Origin: Aplectana chamaeleonis
Lineage: Eukaryota > Nematoda > Chromadorea > Rhabditida > Cosmocercidae
Reading direction: 5' to 3'
Length of the DNA stretch: 64,000 nucleotides
Assembly: GCA_029168955.1 (NCBI GenBank)
Contig: JAPDOI010001487.1
Span: 62,001 to 126,000 of the forward strand
Positions 56,153 to 64,000 of this stretch are shown piece by piece. Made by a program: the position numbers and the translations under genes. The notes under the pieces were generated by a model. The model ran no database searches. It had not been told where the DNA came from and saw nothing but the letters and a program-made list of their open reading frames with translations. How positions within the stretch are numbered: position 1 is the first letter of the stretch; each line of letters opens with the position of its first letter.

Positions 56153-56652
56153 ACTCTGAGAGATTTGGCCGCAAAATAGCCGGGAAATAACCCAGCAGGC
56201 TCCGCAGCGGCTCCTGGTGGGCTATTTCCCGGCTATTTCGCGGCTATTTCTCGGATTCTCACGGAACGGACAAGAAGTAGCCAAGAAATAGCCGAGATAT
56301 AACCGAGAAATACTCAGAAGTAAACAAAATTAACCAAGACGCAACCGTCGCCGGCTCGCCGAGCCACCATCTGGGGCCGCCAGCGCTTGGGCGGGGCCTC
56401 CAGAGGCTGAACGAGGTCCAAGTACCTCAAACTTGGGTAATGAACCGACGGAGGTGCTGACATCTGAATCATGCCTCTGGAATGCTCCGTATATCTACCG
56501 GGAGAGCATTATTTCTCGGCTATTTCGCGGCTATTTCGCGGCGAGCATTATTTGGCGGCTATTTTGCGGCGAGCATTATTTAGCGGCTATTTCTCGGCTA
56601 TTTCGCGGCTAGCATTATTTCGCGGCTATTTCTCGGCCTAAACTCTCAGAGT
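56153..56652. mobile_element. ~500-bp inverted-repeat element carrying an SL1-like sequence
   Basis: ACTCTGAGAGATTTGGCCGC at the left, GGCCTAAACTCTCAGAGT at the right; TIR ~32 bp extended by repeated GGCTATTTCTC/GCGGCTATTT units. The left arm of the duplication (50835-50855) reads through the site without it. The GC-rich central ~120 bp differs sharply from the flanks and holds the SL1-like leader. Confidence 0.87.
56320..56446 (-). ncRNA. SL1-like spliced-leader sequence with splice donor (possible SL RNA gene or pseudogene)
   Basis: Minus strand from 56446: GGTTCATTACCCAAGTTTGAG, then GTACTTGG. Nematode SL1 is GGTTTAATTACCCAAGTTTGAG (22 nt). The copy differs by one substitution and one deletion, keeps the exact 15-base 3' part, and has the GT donor at the correct place. 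Stems follow (GAGGT...ACCTC, GCCTC..GAGGC, GGCTC...GAGCC). A weak Sm-like AATTTTG lies ~117 nt in, further than usual, with no clear 3' hairpin. Gene status is therefore uncertain. Confidence 0.45.
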
Positions 56653-57012
56653 ACTCTCGTCCACTTCCGAGAATGCCGCTCTACTTTGGCTGACTTTTTG
56701 AAATGGAGGATTTCATCGGTGAACAAACATGTTGTTTTCGGGTGAATCAAGCTGTTTCTATCGTGCACTCCCATTTGATAGTGCTATCACTCTAACTTAT
56801 CACATGTTTTCTCAAGTTTCATTTCTCATTCTCGTACTCGAATGGGTGCGAAAATACAGGCGTGGAAGGCAAGATTGCTCAAACATTGTCAAATACTGTC
56901 GTATTAGATGGTTTTTGGCGCTTCAAACGTCTTTGCCGATATGGTAGGGGCCCTGCGGACCTATTTATGCTGTTATCTTGACCACTTTTGTGAGCGTGTA
57001 TGCTGCCTTTGA

Positions 57013-57488
57013 AGGTACAGTCCAACCTCAGAATCGATTTTTCGTTTTTCTACCTATCTTGGAGAAATTTCCACGCTGATCACAATGGTGTCTCCAGAAT
57101 CGCTCAGAACTCACTACGAACGGAGTTGCGGCTCCTCAAAAATTTCATTTTTGAACGGCTAGAAGTTAACGAACGAGTTGTCTCCAGCCTGTATTTTCTC
57201 GTTATTCGCAGCCATCGTTTTGAAGCAGGCCACAATATAAAGCCAGACCGAAAACAAGTGGAAGAACATAGGTTTTGAATAAAATTATTCGCGCGCCTCT
57301 TCCCTATTGAGTTCGGCAACCTGGCAGTGGGCGTTACCCATTTCAAGGGGGCGTTGTCGACTTTTTCCTTGCTTTTTCTCGCTTATTTGAGCGAATCGAG
57401 AATTTCGCGCTTGGCAAGGTTGCTATAGGAGGCGACCGGACCATAATATCAAAAATTACCTCTGAGGTTGGATTGTAGCTTTAAGGCT
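57013..57488. mobile_element. TTAA-type MITE, subfamily h2, inverted partner
   Basis: AGGTACAGTCCAACCTCAGA at the left; inverse of 50002-50477. Confidence 0.78.
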
Positions 57489-57773
57489 TTAAGGCTCCGT
57501 CCATAGCAGACGACCAGCGGCAAAGCGTCAAGGCGTCGGAGCATCATGCGCCAGCGCTGAAACGCTGGCGCATGACGCTCAACGGCTTGCGCATTCAAGG
57601 GCCAGTAGCAATCCCCCGAAAGGTGGCAGCTACCGGCTGTCACTGCGTGGTGACTGGGTCAATCACGTCTCGGCTATCAATGTGGACGAACCGGCATAGA
57701 AATGTACAGGCGGCGCTCAAGTTAATGACCATTGCAGTCAGCCACCTGGGAGCAGTGAGCGTTCTTTTGTGAG

Positions 57774-58016
57774 GTGGCTGACTACAAGAAACGGGTGGTG
57801 ACTTCGCTCAGCGCCGCAGAGGAAAGAGAAATAGCGCGCGGAACGAAGAGGAGCTGGGTCGATACCGCGGTCATGGGGTCGAGCACGTCCAATGTTGCTG
57901 ACTTTTTGAAGCAAGTGCGCTCCAAGAAAGGGCAGTGGAGCGCTTGCGAACCGACCAGTCCGCTGTCCACTTATCACCCCAGCACAGCACGGCGGCCTAT
58001 CTCGTTGTCTACGTGA
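57774..58016 (+). CDS. 80-codon frame, right-arm copy, function unknown
   Basis: Partner of 49474-49716; one codon differs (CCC for TCC). Opens at GTG; no family recognised. Confidence 0.3.
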   Translation: MADYKKRVVTSLSAAEEREIARGTKRSWVDTAVMGSSTSNVADFLKQVRSKKGQWSACEPTSPLSTYHPSTARRPISLST

Positions 58017-58279
58017 GCAAGGAAAAATTGCACCCGCTGGCTGGCGGCCATCCACCTCTGCCAGCTGATAGGAATGACAGGCGGAACGTTCGAAGGTTTT
58101 ATTGATGTTTCAATGATTCCTGGCGAAGATTAGTGGGAGATTAACGTCAGATTGTACGTAAACTCTGGTACAGCCGTAGTGACCTGTTGATTTCGATTAT
58201 CACCAGCAGCGGAGCGGTGGGCCTTGGTGAAATATAACTAGTGATAAGGGGTAAAGCGAGAGCGCTTTGACAACACGTA

Positions 58280-58910
58280 ATCACTTGTGCTTATAAAAGC
58301 CTACACCACCTACGTGAGGCCAATTCTTGAATATGTTTAATCCCTACAAAGTGAAGGACATCAACTGTTTGGAGAAAGTCCAAAGCAACTTCACAAGGAA
58401 ATTGTTTATTAGGATGCATGGTTTTGTTTTTGGCCGCATACCCGACTCCGTGCAGAGAAATGAGCTATTTTATTTGAAACCATTATCCCTCAGAAGAGTA
58501 GACAATAACTTACTTCTTCTCCACAAGATCCTGTGGATTTCGGCCTAAAACCTGAGGACCTTGTGACAACGAGAGAGTCAACCACCACGGAAGGCCCCAT
58601 CAAGTTCCACGGTTACACATCAACTCTCAACTGCAGGCGTCACTTTTTCATTAAAAGAACTATACCCATTTTTGAGAACCTTGGTAGAAACCATTCCATT
58701 CCTTCCAATTACACATCATTCAAAAATTTTATTCGAGTAAAAATTGAGCTGGGTGATCGTACAAGTAGCGCTTCCTGACTGGCTGGAAGTTTTGATTCTT
58801 TCCGTTAGGTTAATTAGCATGTTGTTTTTCTTGTTTCCATGGTTCAACTTCCTTTGGTTTTTTCGTATTTGTGGTCATTTTGACTACATAGGCGTGCCTA
58901 TGTAATCCTT
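58280..58910 (+). pseudogene. CR1-like retrotransposon 3' portion, frameshifted
   Basis: IKAYTTYVRPILEYV then a stop, a shift into NPYKVKDINCLEKVQSNFTR, and a second shift into GLKPEDL...FHGYTSTLNCRRHFFIKRTI, ...IPSNYTSFKNFI. This is the order of CR1/Jockey RT C-termini. A 3' hairpin ACATAGGCgtGCCTATGT follows at ~58890. At least two frame breaks, 5'-truncated. Confidence 0.82.
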
Positions 58911-58935
58911 ATACTTAAAGCAGTTATGTCCCGAT

Positions 58936-59158
58936 GTTTGTTTGTATGTATGTATGTATGTATGTATGTATGTATGTATGTATGTATGTATGTATGTATG
59001 TATGTATGTATGTATGTATGTATGTATGTATGTATGTATGTATGTATGTATGTATGTATGTATGTATGTATGTATGTATGTATGTATGTATGTATGTATG
59101 TATGTATGTATGTATGTATGTATGTATGTATGTATGTATGTATGTATGTATGTATGTA

Positions 59159-59210
<52 letters not shown>

Positions 59211-59226
59211 TGTGTGTGTGTGTGTA
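58936..59226. repeat. (ATGT)n then (GT)n compound microsatellite
   Basis: About 56 ATGT units to 59164, then ~31 GT units. Preceded by CTTAAAGCAGTTATGTCCCGATG, shared with 51937-51960 and (inverted) 52734-52757. Confidence 0.99.
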
Positions 59227-59502
59227 ATTGTGTTTTCCCGTGGATCTCGGGAATGGCCGATCAGAACAGGGATGAAATGGTACCAACATTTGCGTGGGTG
59301 GGACACTCATCGATTACCAAAAAATCAGCCTGAACCACCTCTTGCGCGCCTCGGGGCAACCGAGTTTGTCCGTGGAGCGCACCTTTGGCCTTGGGTCATG
59401 AAAACTTCTATGAGTCGTCTATCGCTAAAAAGGCTAAGCTCTAATCAAGGCGAGACGTATTTAATAGTGGTGGATGGGACGCCGTTCAGAACCGCCAGGG
59501 TT
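59227..59502. other. Unassigned stretch
   Basis: No repeat or exon recognised. An open frame running in from the microsatellite continues to 59505 but shows no known domain. Confidence 0.4.
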
Positions 59503-60535
59503 TGAGGAGTGTGCAGGACGTTATCGATAGTGTGCAGGACCTCAGTGGGAGTGCGCAGGACCCCAGTGGGAGTGTGCAGGACGTCACAGAAAGTGTGCAG
59601 GACCCCAGTGGGAGTGTGCAGGACGTCGTAGAAAGTGTGCAGGACCCCAGTGGGAGTGAGCAGGACGTCATAGAAAGTGTGCAGGACCCCAGTGAGAGTG
59701 AGCAGGACGTCATAGAAAGTGTGCAGGACCCAGTGGGAGTGAGCAGGACGTCATAGAAGGTGTGCAGGACCCCAGCGGGAGTGAGCAGGACGTCATAGAA
59801 AGTGTGCAGGACCTTAGTGGGAGTGAGCAGGACGTCATAGAAAGTGTGCAGGACCCCAGTGAGAGTGAGCAGGACGTCGTAGAAAGTGTGCAGGACCCCA
59901 GTGGGAGTGTGCAGGACCAAAATGGGAGTGTGCAGGACCCCAGTGGGAGTATGCAGGACGTCGTAGAAAGTGTGCGTGACCCCAGTGGGGGTGTGCAGGA
60001 CCCAAATGGGAGTGTGCAGGACGTCATAGAAAGTGTGCAGGACCCCAGTGGGAGTGTGCAAACCCGAATGGGAGTGTGCAGAACGTCATATAAAGTGTGC
60101 AGGACCCCAGTGGGAGTGTGCAGAACGTCGGAGGAAGTGTGCAGGACCCCAGTGGGAGTGTGCAGGACCCCAATGGAAGTGTGCAGGACCCCCGTGGGAG
60201 TGTGCAGAACGTCGGAGGAAGTGTGCAGGACCCCAGTGGGAGTGTGCAGGACCCCAATGGAAGTGTGCAGGACCCAAATGGGAGTGTGCAGGACCCCTGT
60301 GGGAGTGTGCAGGACTCCAGTGGGAGTGTGCAGGACCCCAACGGAAGTGTGCAGGACATCATAGAAAGTGCGCAGGTTCCCAGTAAGAATGTACAGGACG
60401 TCATGGAATGGGTGCAATACTACGGTAGGGGTGTACAGGACGTCGTGAAATGTGTTAAGGGCCCAGATGGGAATGTGCAGGACGTCATAGAAAGTTCGCA
60501 GGGCCGCAGTGGAAGTGTGCAGGACGTCATTAAGA
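59503..60535. repeat. 42-bp-family minisatellite, locus 6 (largest)
   Basis: About 25 units of GTGTGCAGGACGTCRTAGAA + AGTGTGCAGGACCCCAGTGGGA. Frames of up to 235 codons on both strands encode only short periodic peptides. Confidence 0.97.
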
Positions 60536-61246
60536 GAGGAGAACTGAAACAGCGAGTTTTTGTAAATTTTTTCATGTGAAATATTAGCCTTTGTGTAGCG
60601 AAGAAAACAGATATGAATTCATGTATCTTGAGAAGCGTGCAGCGCGTTCTGAGGAGTACGCGAAACCCTGAAGACACTTCCTCGCCATTCTGACGAAAGA
60701 AGCAGCAGCTCCACTTCCGCATCTTCTCTGTTCGTCACACATTACAACCGCTTAGTTATTTTGACTCACTAACTTCCATAAACCAATTTTATATATGTTG
60801 AAAGTCTGAGCTTATCAAAATCTGCTTCACAAAAACATAAACATCAACGGACATATTTCATTTATTGAGAACAAAGGCATGGTGTTGGTCAACAAGGGAA
60901 ACCACATCTAAAATGCGAGTGCTTTTTTCTTAACATGACAGGGATGGTAAAGCGAGAATAATAGCTTGGGTACATTACAGACGGAAGGGGTCGTAAATTA
61001 GATGCCGGTAACAACCGACGATCTACCGCTGGCTTCTTATGTTTTGCTTTTTTTATGCCACGTTTTTTATACCCTGCGCCCTGCTATAAATGTCCGGCAG
61101 CCAGGTCTGCTCAGGAGAGTCCATACGGACAGCAATTTTCGGATATACGGAAGGCAGTCAACACCGTTTTGTCAGAATAATCTGCCTCAGGTAGCTAGCG
61201 GACGTGTAAATTTTTTTGAGCGAAAACTTCGCTAGGTCTCGCTAGT
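60536..61246. other. Unassigned stretch
   Basis: A 77-codon plus-strand frame (61002-61235) has no recognised domain. TATAAATG near 61082 is a possible TATA box without a supported gene. Confidence 0.4.
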
Positions 61247-61380
<134 letters not shown>

Positions 61381-61625
61381 GAATGCGATGTAATAAAAAC
61401 TTTAACAACTATTTTTAGCTTGAAATGTCGAAATTTTATAAATCCTTCAGGAGTTAATCACATAAAGGAGGAGGTGAAAAAAAGTGAACATGCACGGCAT
61501 GTTTATAAAATTGTAGTTTTTATAATTAACTGATATATGTTCATGAATGTGTTTTAGTGAATTTTGTTCCTTGTAATAAATAAATGTTGGTAAATAATAA
61601 ATATTTGTAAATAATGATATATTAA

Positions 61626-62071
61626 AGGCAGTGTTTAAGATGAATATCGCACTCGAGTTCGACCCAAAATAGGATTGTTTGGTCGTGAGGTAACTAAATG
61701 TGAAGAAACAGGGAAAGAAAAACGTCCAGAATAAGTCAAAATAACGGTTTCTAAATTCAGGGCGTGGACGAGAATCATGGGCCCTGCTGATTTCGGCAAG
61801 CGCGCGCTAATCGCGAAATCTGCGCGAATCGATAATGCTAACTGCGGCAGAGTTGCCTAGCAGTTTGCCATCGAAACGTGTGCGGCGCCACAAGCTCGTC
61901 CGATTGGGGGCGGACCGGGATAGGTAGGCGCATCGGGAGAGCTTTCAAAGCCGTTTGTATTTATTTCTGGCCAGTTTTCGTTGCTTTCTTCGACCCTATC
62001 CTCTACAGCACCTGCCAACTTAGTGTTTCACACCGAGACCTCGAGAACGAGACTTATCGTGCACACTGCCT
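61626..62071. mobile_element. TTAA-target MITE, subfamily f, intact
   Basis: AGGCAGTGTTTAAGATGAAT / CTTATCGTGCACACTGCCT with TTAA on both sides. It confirms the site CCAACTTAGTGTTTCAC without the Tc5-like insertion. Confidence 0.92.
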
Positions 62072-62112
62072 TTAAGTAAAACCAGTGCAGAGATCTTCAA
62101 ACTCCAGGTTAA

Positions 62113-62585
62113 AGGCACAGGACACCATAAAATTATTTTTCAGATTTCATGCTTTTCTTGGAGAGAGCCACTCTCTGATCACAATGGTATCTCTGAAATT
62201 GTCCAAGACTCCCTACGAACGGAGATATGGCTCCTTGAAAATGCCTGCATTTTGAGGGCAAAAATTTTGTGGACGAGTTGTCTCAGGCCTGTATTTCTTT
62301 TCGCAGCACGAGAGCAAAACAGGATGAGGGGATAGACCGGCAATGGACTGAAGAACGACGACATGCCGAGAATTCATTCATCCATTTAGCCGCTATCGAG
62401 TTCGTAAATTTGGTAGGGGCCGGGCCTATGGTGGTGAGCGAAGGAGGTTGGGCCTGTGGTGGTCGCTTATATCTCGCTTATTTGAAGGAATTGAGATCTC
62501 GCATTTGACACGTGTTATACAGGAGGGGTCCTATACGCAATCAAATAAAAATCACCAAATTCATGTCTGAGGGTGTACTGTGCCT
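62113..62585. mobile_element. TTAA-target MITE, subfamily h1
   Basis: AGGCACAGGACACCATAAAA / GAGGGTGTACTGTGCCT, TTAA on both sides, sharing 62586-62589 with the next element. GACGAGTTGTCTCAGGCCTG recalls subfamily a. Confidence 0.87.
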
Positions 62586-62589
62586 TTAA

Positions 62590-63137
62590 AGGCAGTGGTC
62601 GCGATCAAATATGCTTGTCGTCTTTTCCTCTCTAAACCCTTTTCTGGGTCTCGAGTAGTAGGACCTGTAAGAAAAAATCGCGAAAAAACCACAGTTTTGG
62701 ACCGAATTTGAAGCCTGAACTTTCTTGTCTTTTGATGGTGGACGAGCCCTCTCTACATCATCGGCATCGATGACCTCTTATATCAAGAACATCAGCTGGC
62801 TTGAAATTGAATTTCAATCAATGAACCTTCGAATTTATGTACACATCTAGTCAAAAACATTGACTATAGTGATGCTTTCATTGTTCAACTGTTTTTACTC
62901 GTTAAATTTGCATTTATTTCGTCCTCTGAATGTCGATGATTTTTGACTGCTCGGCATGAGACTGCGATCTTTTTCGTCATCGCTGTGCACGTGTGCACGA
63001 AGTGGCTTCTTTAGGCCCTAGAAACTCTAATTCTAGCCCGTTTTTCACCGCGCTACCTTCCTAGTTTTTCAGCTGTTTTCGATCTAAGCTGATTTTTGTA
63101 GTTTTTTCGATAAAGTTTTTCATCGTGACCACTGCCT
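62590..63137. mobile_element. TTAA-target MITE, subfamily i
   Basis: AGGCAGTGGTCGCGATCAAA / ATCGTGACCACTGCCT, TTAA at 62586-62589 and 63138-63141. 548 bp, non-coding. Confidence 0.88.
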
Positions 63138-63141
63138 TTAA

Positions 63142-63428
63142 GAGTGAAGGAGATCAACCAGTAGAGAAACTTGGTGAGCATTTACAACCAGTTGGATTAT
63201 TAGGGAACTATGGAGCCAAATTTGAACAAGAAAAACAACAAATGGTTTGAACGTACGGATGAGGTGAAAATGGAAGAGGTACATATAATTGATGAAAGGG
63301 AAGCGGGAGAGTTATTCGGCGGCGGATAAATGATGTATGGTGTAATTGCACTACACCCCTTTGAAAGTTGGTGTAATTGACTTGAACCGAGGCAATGGTA
63401 ACTGTTATTAGGCCTAGACGATGGACTA
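63142..63428. other. Unassigned stretch
   Basis: Nothing recognised beyond short overlapping frames. Confidence 0.4.
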
Positions 63429-63971
63429 TGGCCATTGTTATACCCCACGTCAGGCCTGTCGCGGTCGCAGAACACTGCGACGTCGCTGTAGCTGAAGTCC
63501 AACCGTCGCTGTCGCTCATTGCCAGGAAACACCCGGCACGATACTGGTTTAGGCTGGGTCGCTGTCGCTGACAGCCGTCGCAGGGCACTGCACTGCGACA
63601 GACATCCGCGACAGCGACCGATTACCGCACAGTTTTCAAGTTTTAGGGGGTGGTGGCCATCGTTTATTCCGACAACTTAAGAGGCGGAAAAGACGGGGAA
63701 GGAGCGAGGTCCCTGAATAGACGCAACACGGGGCTAGCGACAGCCTACTGGCTGCCCAGTCTCCTGTTACTCCCGCCTCTTCAGGGTTTGGAATACACGA
63801 TGGCCACCACCCCGTTCCAGGCATAACATCACATTCGAGCCAATGACCGCGACAGGTGTTTCAAACTGTTCCTGCGACAGCATTTTTCTACTGTGTGGGC
63901 CTGGTTCCGGCACGATTCGTAACAATTGACCGCACCTGTCGCGGTCGCAAAGTTTTGGTATAACAATGGCC
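63429..63971. mobile_element. TA-flanked inverted-repeat element with GCGACAG-rich interior
   Basis: TATGGCCATTGTTATACC at the left, GGTATAACAATGGCCTA at the right, then CTGTCGCGGTCGCA inverted inside. It is interrupted by the palindromic MITE at 63647-63813. Confidence 0.78.
63647..63813. mobile_element. Palindromic MITE (GGGTGGTGGCCATCG), second copy
   Basis: GGGGTGGTGGCCATCG / CGATGGCCACCACCCC, related over its length to 29355-29528. Target duplication is not clear here. Confidence 0.82.
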
Positions 63972-64000
63972 TATACACCTGTGCTAGAACAGAGAAAATT

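Larger units (their letters stand above)
55871..57008. mobile_element. TTAA-type fold-back MITE, subfamily e2, interrupted
   Basis: Inverse of 50482-51127, with the 56153-56652 element inserted between CTAAACGCCGAC and ACTCTCGTCCACTT. Confidence 0.88.
52727..58159. repeat. Right arm of the large inverted duplication, with two insertions
   Basis: Inverse of 49338-51967, enlarged by a 2319-bp Tc5-like element (53151-55469) and a 500-bp element (56153-56652). Because the left arm lacks both, each insertion followed the duplication or was lost cleanly from the left arm. Confidence 0.92.

Overview
The window reads as repeat-dense nuclear DNA from an animal, most likely a nematode. The pointers are very small introns (57 and 101 bp) ending in TTTTAG/TTTAG/TTTCCAG-type acceptors, a Tc3-like transposase, a Tc5-like inverted-repeat element with a TAA (TNA) target duplication, CR1/Jockey-type retrotransposon tails, and a sequence close to the nematode SL1 spliced leader. 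Nothing looks prokaryotic: there are no operons and no Shine-Dalgarno-led genes.

Layout. 1-5932 is a satellite of about 145-bp monomers with higher-order structure, running off the left edge. It abuts a minisatellite of CRE-like palindromes (5933-6420). From 7.2 to 40.9 kb the minus strand carries the 3' half of one host gene, an ABRA/STARS (actin-binding Rho-activating, Costars-domain) homologue. Two terminal exons lie at 7242-7623 and two more at 40666-40932. The junction phases fit exactly across an intron of about 33 kb filled with mobile elements. No other host gene could be established; a few coding-like fragments are listed at low confidence.

Mobile DNA. The dominant layer is a superfamily of short elements starting AGGCA and inserted at TTAA, with at least nine subfamilies, often abutting or nested. 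Others are TWA-target (PIF/Harbinger-like) elements, fold-back elements including one of 4.8 kb (34255-39075), a large inverted duplication (49338-51967 against 52727-58159), tRNA-derived SINE-like units, three non-LTR retrotransposon tails, and one broken Tc3-like transposase. Duplicated arms and paralogous copies act as internal empty-site controls, so several insertions can be defined to the base.

Tandem DNA. A 42-bp GTGYGCAGGAC minisatellite family occurs at six loci. There are three CGGATAA-rich arrays, two TCGA-rich arrays, and microsatellites (TA)n, (ATGT)n, (GT)n and (AAT)n. The most unusual items are the 33-kb intron, an SL1-like leader plus splice donor inside a roughly 500-bp inverted-repeat element, and hammerhead-ribozyme-like cores on both arms of a fold-back at 43.1-43.5 kb. 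All family assignments are from reading the sequence; no database search was made.
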